64,000 nucleotides of DNA from Bradyrhizobium sp. BRP22. GTDB lineage: Bacteria > Pseudomonadota > Alphaproteobacteria > Rhizobiales > Xanthobacteraceae. The notes under the pieces are model-generated. The model saw nothing but the letters and a program-made list of their open reading frames with translations, did no database searches and was not told the origin of the DNA. The first letter of the stretch is position 1. The number at the start of each line of letters is the position of its first letter. Location: positions 62,001 to 126,000 of the forward strand of contig NZ_JADYVX010000008.1 of the NCBI RefSeq assembly GCF_020194175.1, written 5' to 3'. A program made the position numbers and the translations under genes. This document shows positions 35,390-45,600 of the stretch, piece after piece.

Positions 35390-36777
35390 ACGTGCAGATG
35401 GCCGCGCCCGCGGTGGCCTATGATCCGCACTATGATCCTTTGGTCTCTGACGGTCCGGGGCGCAATCGGGATTACGCGCCGACGTACTGGATCGCGACCG
35501 CCGGAGTTCCGCCTGAAACCGACGGGCCGATCGTCGCCGATACCGACGCCGACGTCGCGATCATCGGATCGGGCTACACCGGCCTTGCCTGCGCCATCTT
35601 TCTCGCCCGCGAATTCGGCATCAAGGCCACCGTGCTGGAGGCCAATCGCGTCGCCTGGGGGTGCAGCACGCGCAATGGAGGCCAGGCACAAAATGCTGCG
35701 GGCCGGCTGACGCGCTCGCAGTGGATCGCGCGCTGGGGTGTGGACGTCGCCCGCCGCATGCATGCCGAAATCGAGGACGGGTTTGCGACATTCGAAGAAT
35801 TGGTTCGCCAGAGCCCGATCGATTGCGAGCCGCAACCGGGTGGGCATCTCTATGTCGCGCACCGCCGGCGCAGCCTGGAAAAGATTGCTGCCGAATCGAA
35901 AGTCCTGAACGACGTTTTCGGTGACGCGACGCGTGTGCTTTCGCGGGAGGAGGTGCGCCGCGATTTCGTCGCTGATGCGGAAGCGGTCGGCGCGGTTCAC
36001 GAGCCGCGCGGCATCGGCGTCCATCCGGCAAAACTTGCATTCGGCTATCTCAAGATGGCCCGCGAACTCGGAGCGAGCGTACATCCGGCAAGCCCCGTTC
36101 TCCACATCGAGCCGCGCGGTGGAAGATTTTTCCTGAAGACGCCGGACGGCACGGTCCAGGCGCGCGCGGTGGCGATCGCGACGGGCGCCTACACCTCGCT
36201 CGGACTGACGCCGGTGCTGCAGCGCCGCTGCATGCCGATCCTGTCCAATTCGATCGTTACCCGGCCACTGACCGCCGCAGAACTGGAAGCCACCGGCTTT
36301 CGCACCAGGCAGGTCATCACCGACACAAGAACGCTGCGCTTCTACTATCGCCTGCTGCCGGACAATCGCATTCAGATCGGCAGCCGCAGCGCCATTACCG
36401 GCGCCGACGCCACCCATCCAAAGCACCTTCACCTTCTCATCGACGGGCTTAATCGGAAATTTCCATCGCTGCGCGGCATCGAAATCGATTACTCATGGTG
36501 GGGCTGGGTCGATGTCAGCCACGACATGATGCCACGTATTTTCCGCCCCGACCCGAAGCAGGCGCTCGTCTACGCGCTCGGCTATGGCGGGAATGGCGTT
36601 TCCTATTCGGCGCAGGCGGGCCGGCGCATGGCGCAGATGATCGCCGGGAAGACATTCACCGGCCAGGATCTGCCGATCTTCACCTCGCCACTGCCGGGCC
36701 ATCCATTCGCGCCGTTTCGTCGCCTCGGCCAGCGGATGCTCTATGGCTGGTATCACCTGCGGGACGAAGCCGCCTGA
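35386..36777 (+). CDS. FAD-dependent oxidoreductase, PuuB-like amine oxidase
   Basis: The 463-residue DAO-family flavoenzyme has its FAD-binding motif at VAIIGSGYTGLACAIFLARE near residue 46 (GxGxxG) and CSTRNGGQAQNAAGR near residue 90, a hallmark of gamma-glutamylputrescine oxidase-type proteins. LRFYYRLLPDNRIQIGSRSA is near residue 315, and the C-terminal FAD motif is ALGYGGNGVSYSAQAGRRMA near residue 398. Members oxidise an amine or N-substituted amino acid with oxygen. Together with the amidohydrolase, the transporter and the amino-acid-sensing regulator nearby, this suggests catabolism of an amine or amide compound. The true substrate is unknown. Confidence 0.88.
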   Translation: MNVQMAAPAVAYDPHYDPLVSDGPGRNRDYAPTYWIATAGVPPETDGPIVADTDADVAIIGSGYTGLACAIFLAREFGIKATVLEANRVAWGCSTRNGGQAQNAAGRLTRSQWIARWGVDVARRMHAEIEDGFATFEELVRQSPIDCEPQPGGHLYVAHRRRSLEKIAAESKVLNDVFGDATRVLSREEVRRDFVADAEAVGAVHEPRGIGVHPAKLAFGYLKMARELGASVHPASPVLHIEPRGGRFFLKTPDGTVQARAVAIATGAYTSLGLTPVLQRRCMPILSNSIVTRPLTAAELEATGFRTRQVITDTRTLRFYYRLLPDNRIQIGSRSAITGADATHPKHLHLLIDGLNRKFPSLRGIEIDYSWWGWVDVSHDMMPRIFRPDPKQALVYALGYGGNGVSYSAQAGRRMAQMIAGKTFTGQDLPIFTSPLPGHPFAPFRRLGQRMLYGWYHLRDEAA

Positions 36778-37214
36778 CGCGGGACGTCCTGCGGTAAACC
36801 AATTCTTCCATTCGGAAATCGTCGCCAATTTCCCCCTCGTGACGGCGATTGGAGCAGTTCCTGCATCTTCGAACCCATCTTTTTGCATTGTGCTCAACAG
36901 TGCTGCCGGCGACGCCCGGAGAAACGGCGCCTGGCGCGGTGAGCACTCTGGTCAAAGCGGGGGTGTGGAGAACAACACCGAGCGCTACGGCCCTACGTGG
37001 GGCGCGCGTCTCATGCTGTCGTGAAACTGTTATCTTCGGTCACTAGGGTTTTTCGAAGGTGGGCGTGGGGATCTGCTGGCGCATAATCGATTGTCAGTTG
37101 GCGGAGACCTTCGTGAAGCTGATGTTGCTGCCTGGTGCGTATGTCGGGCAGCAGTGATGCTTCAAACGGTTGAGCCCTCGCCGAAGTGCTCCAAGCCGTG
37201 GCTTGGATAGTTCC
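36778..37214. other. Intergenic before the surface-signalling locus
   Basis: About 435 bases with no gene that I can support. Promoters for the STN/sigma/FecR/adhesin locus should be here, but I could not pick a convincing ECF-type -35/-10 pair by eye. Short frames on both strands overlap the stretch without features. Confidence 0.4.
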
Positions 37215-37919
37215 GTGACACCGGCTGTCGATATCTTGCGTGGGCGGGGTGCTCTATATCTGTTGCTTACGGCGTTGGCGTGGGGGGCGGCTAGCTCGGC
37301 TCTTCACGCCGAGCCGTTGTCTCCGCACGCGAAGGTCCAATTTGATATTCCAGCCCAGCCGCTCGCCGAAGCCCTGGTGGCCTACGGCGCGACTACCGGT
37401 GTTGAGGTGTTTTACGACGGCTCGCTCGCCCTCGGTCAGCGCTCGACTGCGATCAAAGGGGAGTTCGCCCCGATTGGTGCCCTGGAAGCGATATTGCGTG
37501 GTACGGGCTACGTTCCCAAGGCGTCACGATACGGCGATGCAATCAGCATCATCAAGACGCCGCGCGACCTTGGCGTCTCACAGACTGCAGCGCTTGGCCG
37601 CTTCGAGCCTTATCTCGCCATCGTTCAGGCCCGCGTCACGGAAGCTCTGTGCAAAACCGATGAGGCGAAGCCCGACGAGGGAGAGATCATGATGAGCTTC
37701 TGGCTCGATCGGTCGGGGCGCGTTTTTAGTGCGCAGCTGTGGAATCCCGAACTCTCGGCCGACCGCCAACGCGTTCTTCTGGCAGGGCTGCAGGGCCTCG
37801 ACGTCGGGCAGGCGGTGCCGGCCGGGCTGCCTCAGCCACTCGCGATGGTGATCTTTCCTCCGTCAAGCCGCGAGCATGCTGGATGCCGTCCGACCAGCCG
37901 GCGGCAGGCCATCAATTAG
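37215..37919 (+). CDS. Exported STN-domain protein with TonB-C-like tail
   Basis: About 234 residues from GTG 37215 (a TTG at 37170 is also possible). A signal peptide (GALYLLLTALAWGAASSALH) is followed by an STN/secretin-TonB short N-terminal domain (VQFDIPAQPLAEALVAYGAT, about residues 42-61; then GSLALGQRSTAIKGEF and ALEAILRGTGYVPK). The rest (YLAIVQARVTEALCKTDEAK, IMMSFWLDRSGRVFSAQLWN) has the strand-helix pattern of a TonB C-terminal domain. It is thus a soluble periplasmic protein joining two domains known from TonB-dependent signalling, not a receptor. It precedes the sigma factor and FecR by about 40 and 610 bases and may feed a surface signal to FecR. Confidence 0.78.
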   Translation: MTPAVDILRGRGALYLLLTALAWGAASSALHAEPLSPHAKVQFDIPAQPLAEALVAYGATTGVEVFYDGSLALGQRSTAIKGEFAPIGALEAILRGTGYVPKASRYGDAISIIKTPRDLGVSQTAALGRFEPYLAIVQARVTEALCKTDEAKPDEGEIMMSFWLDRSGRVFSAQLWNPELSADRQRVLLAGLQGLDVGQAVPAGLPQPLAMVIFPPSSREHAGCRPTSRRQAIN

Positions 37920-37959
37920 TGTCGGGACGTGAGTGGCGCAATGCGAGGGGCTCGCGGGC

Positions 37960-38553
37960 ATGACTGAGCTGAGCCGCGCGCTTTTGCGCCGCGCGTTTCT
38001 CCTAGGCTACGACGATCTGAAACTGCGGCTGACAAAGCGCCTCGGATCGATCGAACTCGCGGGCGATTCTCTCCAGGAGGCCTGGATCAGCCTCGAACGC
38101 GCCGCGCCCATTGGGCCGGTGCTCCGGCCGCAATCCTATATCTTTCGGATCGCGTATAATATCGCGCTCAAGCGCCTGCGCCGGGAGCGCGATGTTGTCA
38201 CGCTTGACCAGGCGATCGAGGAACTCGATCTGGTTGATGAAGCGCCTGGACCTGCAGAGGTGACGGAAGGCCGAGCCGAATGGGCCTTGCTGGCGCAGGC
38301 GGCCAAGGAGCTCACGCCACGCCGGCTGGATATCTTGTTTGCGGTGCGGCTTGAAGGTTTGTCGATCCGTGACGTCGCGACAAAGCACGATATTTCCGAG
38401 CGTCTAGTCGCCTTGGAGCTCAAGCAGGCCGTTCTGCATTGCGCCGAGCGCTTGAAGCGGAATGTCGTTTCCCGATTCAGTTCGGGGCCGTCCGAGGGAT
38501 CTCATAGGGAGGGAGCCCAACGAACAGATGAACCGGCGGATGGCCATGGATAG
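37960..38553 (+). CDS. ECF sigma factor, FecI-like
   Basis: The 197-residue protein has the two sigma domains. Region 2 (TKRLGSIELAGDSLQEAWIS near residue 22, then RPQSYIFRIAYNIALKRLRR near residue 57) melts the -10 region. Region 4 (LTPRRLDILFAVRLEGLSIR near residue 114, then DVATKHDISERLVALELKQA) binds the -35. The ARLxG-like 'EGLSIRDVATKHDISERLV' and the short linker are typical of FecI-type ECF factors. It overlaps the FecR gene by 26 bases. It probably directs transcription of the giant exoprotein gene in response to FecR release. The ATG at 37960 gives a product of family length; the longer GTG-start version adds nine residues. Confidence 0.88.
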   Translation: MTELSRALLRRAFLLGYDDLKLRLTKRLGSIELAGDSLQEAWISLERAAPIGPVLRPQSYIFRIAYNIALKRLRRERDVVTLDQAIEELDLVDEAPGPAEVTEGRAEWALLAQAAKELTPRRLDILFAVRLEGLSIRDVATKHDISERLVALELKQAVLHCAERLKRNVVSRFSSGPSEGSHREGAQRTDEPADGHG

Positions 38554-39535
38554 CTCTCGCGCTCCGCAGTCCGGCGTCCCGTCGATCGACGAGGAGGCTT
38601 ATGAGTGGGTGATGCGGTTCGCGGAAGGGCGGGCGAACCGGGCGGACCTTGCTGCGCTCAAACAGTGGATTGCCCGCAGTCCTGCCCACGGTGAGGCGTT
38701 CGGGCGGATCAGCCGCACATGGAAATCGCTGGGGCCGGTCGGCAAGGATCTGGCCGCCGACGCGACCGCCGACCGGACTTTGCCCGCCCACGATGCAGCC
38801 CCGAAAGCTGGCATCGGGCGCCGTGCCTTTCTGGGGGGTGCGCTTGCGGCCTCTGCGGCCGGCGCCGCCATTCCCGTTGTCCGGCCTCCACTCGGATTGT
38901 GGCCGTCATGGTCTGAGTTTGCTGCCGACTACAGGACCGCAATCGGCGAGCAGCGCGAGATCTCGCTGACGGATCGCGCCACCATCGATCTGAACACGCG
39001 GACCAGCCTGTCGCTGCGCGCTGATGGCACGGAGGCTGAGATCGTAGCCGGCGAGGCGATGATCTCCACCAGATCCGACGCTGCCGATCCTTTCACGGTC
39101 CTCGCAGCTGGTGCCCGTATCGCCGCCACAGCGGCACGTTTCAATGTGCGGGTCGACCACCGGGTCGCTTGTGTCACCTGTGTGACAGGCGATGTGCGGG
39201 TCGAGCGGGGCATGTCTGCGCTGTCGCTCTCGCCCGGACAGCAGATCGCTTATTCCAGCGAAAGGGTGGGCCAAGTCGTCACAGTCGATCCTGCCACGGT
39301 TTCGGCCTGGCGAGATGGGATCGTCATCTTCCAGTCCACGCCGATCGACGAGGTGATTGCGGAGGTCAATCGATATCGACCGGGGCGAATCATCTTGATG
39401 AACAAGGACCTGGGGCGTCGCCTGTTCAACGCGAGGCTCAGGATCGAGAACATCGGCCGCGTCGTTTCGCTGATCGAGGAGGTATTCGGTGCCCGCGCGA
39501 CCGCGCTGCCGGGGGGCATTCTGCTGCTCGGATAA
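38528..39535 (+). CDS. FecR-type anti-sigma regulator
   Basis: The 335-residue protein has an N-terminal DUF4880/FecR_N segment (EEAYEWVMRFAEGRANRADL near residue 21, then QWIARSPAHGEAFGRIS). A membrane helix (GRRAFLGGALAASAAGAAIP) is near residue 97. The periplasmic FecR domain follows (YRTAIGEQREISLTDRATID, then LNTRTSLSLRADGTEAEIVA and GEAMIS), plus a C-terminal STN-like domain (DEVIAEVNRYRPGRIIL). It would hold the sigma factor at the membrane and receive a periplasmic signal. The ATG at 38528 has a GGGAGGG site; an earlier frame start would overlap the sigma gene too far. The usual receptor partner is absent; the STN protein two genes upstream is the candidate. Confidence 0.9.
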   Translation: MNRRMAMDSSRAPQSGVPSIDEEAYEWVMRFAEGRANRADLAALKQWIARSPAHGEAFGRISRTWKSLGPVGKDLAADATADRTLPAHDAAPKAGIGRRAFLGGALAASAAGAAIPVVRPPLGLWPSWSEFAADYRTAIGEQREISLTDRATIDLNTRTSLSLRADGTEAEIVAGEAMISTRSDAADPFTVLAAGARIAATAARFNVRVDHRVACVTCVTGDVRVERGMSALSLSPGQQIAYSSERVGQVVTVDPATVSAWRDGIVIFQSTPIDEVIAEVNRYRPGRIILMNKDLGRRLFNARLRIENIGRVVSLIEEVFGARATALPGGILLLG

Positions 39536-39642
39536 ACCCTTCAACTTTTTTTGCAGATTTGGGCCCTTACGAGGATCCAGGAATCGAGAGGGGCATCCGC
39601 ATGTTGTCCCCGCCGAAAATGATTGCCTGAGAAAGCGTGTCC

Positions 39643-42600
39643 ATGCCTGTCGAGATCACGGCCTTTCGACTTCGTCACCGCCGAACCCGCGCTCATTCAG
39701 CACTGCTTGCCGGCGTCAGCGCCGCTGCTCTTCTCGGGGCCATGGCCGGAGCCGACGCCCGCCCGCTCGGCGGCTCGTCGCCGTCCGCGGCGGCGGCCGC
39801 GGCCGCGCAAGCGGCGTCGCAGGACGCGGCAAAGGCGGCGCAGCAGGCGAGCGATGCCCTGCAACGCGCCACACGGGCGATCCAGGCGATCCAGGCCGCC
39901 CAGAGTGCCGCGCGCAATTTCGCCTCGCAGACGCAAAGCGCAATCCCGAACGGGCTTGCCCCTGGTGGCCTGGTCGTCGCGCCGGGCGCCGGTACGTTGC
40001 CCGGCGTTTGGACCGGCGCGCAGTTGCCGACGCAGGCGCAGGTGAATGGCCGCACGCAGGTCGACATCAGGCAGACCCAGCAGAAGGCGATCCTCAACTG
40101 GACCACGTTCAATGTCGGGAAGGAGACCACGGTCAATTTCGATCAGCAGGGCAACAGCTCGTGGACGGCGCTCAACCGCGTGGTCGACCCGAGCGCGCGT
40201 CCCTCGCAGATCGCCGGGCAGATCAAGGCCGATGGACAAGTCTACATCATCAACCGCAACGGCATTGTCTTCGGCGGCACCTCGCAGGTGAATGTGGGCG
40301 CGCTGATCGCCGCGACCGCCAACGTCACCGATGACCAGTTCCTGAATCGCGGCGTCTACTCGCAGCAGGCCTCGGGCGTCTATCTGCCGAGCTTCACTGG
40401 CGCGACCGGATCGGTAACAGTCGAGGCCGGTGCCGAGCTGACCACGCGCGCGCCAGAATCGGTGACCGAAGGCGGCGGCTTCGTCATGCTGCTGGGCAGC
40501 AACGTCCAAAACGCAGGGTCGATCTCGACGCCGAAAGGGCAGGCGCTGCTCGCGGCCGGCAACGACTTCATCCTGCGGCCCGGCTACGGCACCGATGCCA
40601 ATCAATTCTCCACCACCCGGGGCAGCGAGATAGCGCCGGTGATTTCCGGCAGCGGCACGGGCGGCAGCGTCATCAACGCGGGCCTGATCTTCAGCCAGCA
40701 GGGCGACATCACGCTGGCCGGGCGCATCATTGCACAAGACGGGACTCTGGTCTCGACCACCTCCGTCAATATGCGAGGCACTATTCATCTTCTGAATTCG
40801 GCGGCCGACGGAAATGGCAGCATCAGCTTCGGCGGTACCAGTGTCACCACTATCCTGCCGGAACTCGATAGTGACCAGACCGCGCTCAACAGCCAGCGCG
40901 ATGCGTTGATCGCGGCATCGGCAACGCAGGACCGCCTCCGTGCGCAAGCGAATTTCGGGCAGTTCGACAACCTTGCCAAGCTGGCGGATCGACAGGACCA
41001 GTCGCGTGTCGAGATCGTCACCGGCGGCAACGTCTTCTTCAAGGGCGGCTCGGTCACGATGGCGCAGGGCGGGCAGGTTGCCGTTTCGGCGGGCCAGCGC
41101 ATCGTCACCGAAACTGGCGCCACCATTGACGTCTCCGGTGTGCGCACCGCGCTGCTGCCGATGTCGGCGAACAACATCCAGGTGAATGTCCAGGGTAACG
41201 AGCTCCGTGACGCGCCCGTCAATCGTGACAGCGGCAAGCTGATGAATGCCAATGTGTGGATCGACCTGCGCGATCTGGTGCTGGTGCCGGCGGGAGCCGG
41301 CGGCTACGCGTCCGATCGGTACTACACGCCAGGCGGGCTGCTCGAAGTCTCGGGCTATCTCAACAACACCGCTCACACGATCGGGGAGTGGACCGCGCTT
41401 GGCGGGACCATCACGCTTTCTGCAGCGGAAGTGACGGCGCAGTCGGGCTCCATCTTCAACATCTCCGGCGGCGCCGTCACGTATCAAAGAGGCTATATCC
41501 GTACGACGAATTTCCATGGTGCCGACGGCGGAATCTACAGCATCGGCACCGCGCGCGCGGATATGCTGCTTGACGGCGTAGCGGGCGGCTTCACGCGGAA
41601 GCACGAGCGTTGGAACGTCACCGAGACCTGGACCAATCCGCTCGGTAGAGGCGGGGTCAGCGTCCGCTGGGAAGACGGCTACACGGTGGGGCGCGATGCC
41701 GGCAGCCTCGTTCTGTCGACGCCGACATCGATCTTCGCGGGCACAATTGTGGCCGATGTGGTCCACGGCCGACGCCAGACCGAGGCGCGTCCCGACGGCG
41801 TCACTGATGGCTACAAGTTTTCACAGAACACCGCGCCGTTGGCCGGGACACTCGCGCTCGGCCAGTATACGGCGCTTGGCCGCACAGGTGTCTACAACAC
41901 GAACGTCCTGATCGCCGATCTGGCAGCCGTCTCGCCGCCGGCAGACCGCACGGACACCGCGTGGTTCGATGCCGAATACCTGAGCCGGCAGGGGCTCGGC
42001 GCCATCGATTTCGCGACCGGCGGCAAGATCACGATTGACGCGCACTTATCGGTTGCGGATGGCGGTTTGGTCGCGCTGACCGCGCCGATCGTGGACATCA
42101 AAGCCGATGTCACCGCCCGCAGTGGCGAGATTACAGCGACCAACCATTTTTCATCGCGCTTGCCTGTCGGTGGGACGCTGACGCAAGCGCTGACATCCGG
42201 CGGCACCTCGACCATCACCATTGCGCAGGGCGCGACGCTCGATACGCGCGGACTGTGGGTGAATGCGAGCAACGATCCAGCGAGCGAGGGCAAACAGGCT
42301 TTCATCGACGGCGGCGACGTTCACCTGGTGTCTTCGGGCGACGTGATCGTCGCCGCCAGCAGCCTGATCGACGTGTCGTCCGGCGGCGCTGTCCTGTCCA
42401 ATGGCAAATCCAAGGGTGGACACGGCGGAAACGTCACGCTCCGAGCCGACACCGTCGTCACCGGCGTAGCGCCCAAGGTCGGCAGGCTCACGCTGGACGG
42501 CGACATTCGCGGCTACGGCGTCGAAGGAGGCGGGACGCTGACGCTGGGATCAGGCGCGTCCATCGTGCTCGGCGGCAAGGTGTTGGAGACGAATGGCGTA

Positions 42601-45600
42601 CTGAGCGCCGGCGAGACGGCGCCGATCGATCTCAAGGCACTGGGGGAATTCCGCGTCCGCGCCGGCGAGATCCTGCCGGCCGACTATAGCCGCACCTTCA
42701 CGGTGGCATCTCCCGGACAGCCGGTCGGCGCCGCTCCGTACATCACGACGCCTCTGACCCTTGCGGCTGATTGGACTCCTCCGCCCTCACTATCGCCAAC
42801 GGTCAGCTACTCCATTTACGTCGTGGGTAGGGGGTATGTGGGTGTGAGTGCGCAAAGCCAGCCTGTGATCCGGGCTGGATCGACGATAAGCTTTATCAAT
42901 GGCACGCAGTTCTTCCCGCTGGACTATATCGTGCCGGCCAACGTCTTTCCCAACGGGATGCCCATTGTTCCGACGACGGTGGTGGTGGGCGCCGGCAACC
43001 CCGCGCCTGTGGACGTAGTCTTTTCTGCCGGGACAATTATCCGTGCCGGTGCGGTCATGGGCAGATCGGTGGCAGTGGCTCCGATTCAGTATATCGAGCC
43101 GGACCTGCTGCAGACCGGGTTTTCCAAGTATGACATCCGTAGCAATACAGGTCTGCTCGTCGCGCCCAGCGCGCAACTCCATGTCAGGATGCCGGTCTAT
43201 CGACTGTCATCGGCCAGCTTCAGTGCGCCGACCGGCACAGATCCATCGACTGCGATGGAGGTTTGGACACCACCCCTCTACCTTGATAACCCAGCCAAGG
43301 GCAGCTTCACGCAGCGCGATGGTGCCGACCTGTCCTTGACGTCGGCGGAAGGCATGGTGCTTGCCGCGGGTTCGGTGGTCAAGGTGGACGACGGCCATTC
43401 GGTCACGTTGAACGCGTTGCGGCAAACGACGATCGACAGCGCGATCACCGCAGCGGGCGGCACGATCACCATCGGCAGTGATTTCGGCTCAGCGGACTAT
43501 CAACAGACCGGATTTGCCGGGGAGTCGATCTGGATCGGCGATCACGCGGTGCTCGATGTTGCCGCGCGGCCCGTCAGCGGTGTCGATACGCAAGGACGCC
43601 GCTACGGCATCGTCCGCGATGGCGGCTCGATCAATATCGGTATTGCGTCGCTCACGCGCGACAGCAAGGGTACGCTGCCGGCCACCCAGTCGCTTGTCAT
43701 CATCCGTCCGGGCGCCGTGCTTGATGCGTCCGGCACGCACGCGGCGATCGATCTGTTGGGCGGCCGTGATGAGACTACGGTCTGGCAATCCGTCTATGCG
43801 GCAAGCAATGGCGGCTCGATCCTGATTGCCTCGCAGACCGGACTTTATATCGACGGCACGATGCGTGCGGCGTCTGGCGGCGTCGGCGCCGCCGGCGGTA
43901 CGCTTACTCTCGCCCTTGAAACACCCTTGTACTTCAATGCCGCGACCGCGACCGGTCCGCGCATCTTCACGATCACCCAGGACCGCACTGCGAGTCCCTT
44001 GCCACCGGGTCTCCACTCGCGCGCCACGGATGCCGCGCTCGTCGACGGCAAAGCATATGTGAGTATGTCGCAAGTGGGCGAAGGCGGTTTCGACAGTCTC
44101 GCACTTTGGAGCCGGGATATTTTCCGCTTTGAAGGCAATGTCAGCCTGTCCACACGCCAGAGCCTCGCCTTTTATCGCGGCGAATTGTCGGTAGCGCCCT
44201 CGACTCCGGATGCGCGTGTTTCGCTGTCGGCTCCCTATGTCCTTCTGGACGGCGCGACAGACATTGAGATCCAGTCCGGCGTGGCGTATCCGGGGATCTC
44301 GGGCATCTGGCAGCCGTCGGATACCAACCGTGGCACGCTTACGGTGTCTGCCGATCTGATTGATATCCGCAATCGGGTCTTCTCCGGCGTCTTCGGAAAA
44401 TATCAGACGGGTACATACCCGGCTCCGTTCATCGACCACACGATCGATGGTCCCGGATTTGATTCAATCGAACTCCTCGGCCGTGGCGATGTTCGCTTCG
44501 GCAGCGGAGCTCTTGGCAGCGGCGGGGATATCGCGATCGAGGCGGCGCAGCTCTATCCGACCACGGGTGCCACCGCCACCATCGCCGCCGGCATGACGAA
44601 GCATTTCCAGAGCATCGTCCGCAATTCGGAAGGCACTTTGACCATTCGTGGCAATGGCACCAAGCCGGCGCTTCCCCAATCTGTCTTTGGCGTGTTGGGC
44701 CTGATAGCGACGACAATCGACCAGGGCGGTATTGTGCGCGCGCCGCTGGGAAGCGTCGTGTTGGGCGATGTTGCGGCACTCTGCGCAGGATGTTTCAGTA
44801 CCGATCCCTATACGACCCAGCCTGCCATTACCGTCACCCTGCGTAGCGGCAGCATCACCTCAACCAGCGCGGCCGGCCTCATCGTGCCGTATGGCGGAAC
44901 CACCGATGGTCTGTCCTACAAACATAACGGGACCGATGTGGTTTTCGACGATCTCGGTTCAGTCGGCCCGGCAGGACAGCAGGTTCGGGGCCTCACGCTG
45001 AAAGGCAATCGCATCGTCGCCGAGCTTGGCTCGGTGCTCGACCTCTCCGGTGGCGGAGAACTCACCGGCGCGGGGTTCGTCAGCGGGCGAGGCGGCTCGG
45101 TAGATGTGCGCGAGACGCCGCTCGTCAATGCCAACCCCGCAAACTCGTATAGCAAGTCATCAAATCGCGTTTACGCCCTTGTCCCGAGTTATGCCGGTAG
45201 CTATGCGCCGCAAGCGCCCGACAACGGGGCGGGGGATCCGCTGGTCGGCCAGCAAATCACGCTAACGCAGCCGACCGGCAGTCTGCCGGCGGGCACGTAT
45301 ACACTGTTGCCGTCGACCTATGCCCTGCTTCCGGGCGCATACCGTGTCGAGATCGGCGCAGGCACCACCGCCACGTTTGGGACGGCAGCCTTGGGCAATG
45401 GTTCGTATGTGACCACCGCTACGCTCAGCATCGCCAATACTGCCTACCGCTCCGCCGTGCCACGCCAGATCGTTCTTACTCCGGCCAGCAGCGTGCGGAC
45501 CTATTCTCACTACAACGAGACGAGCTACAGCGATTTCGTCATCGCCAATGCGGCGACGTTCGGTTTGGCGCGGCCGCGCCTGCCCATCGACGGCCAGGTT

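Noticed and set aside
37021..37157. Possible promoter elements upstream of the STN gene
   Set aside because: Several AT-rich boxes are visible, but none makes a clear ECF or housekeeping pair with good spacing; I did not call a site.
39697..41766. A 689-codon minus-strand open frame inside the giant exoprotein gene
   Set aside because: It is antisense to clearly coding TPS/beta-helix sequence, has Arg/Asp/Ala-rich composition typical of high-GC shadow frames, and no motif or start site.
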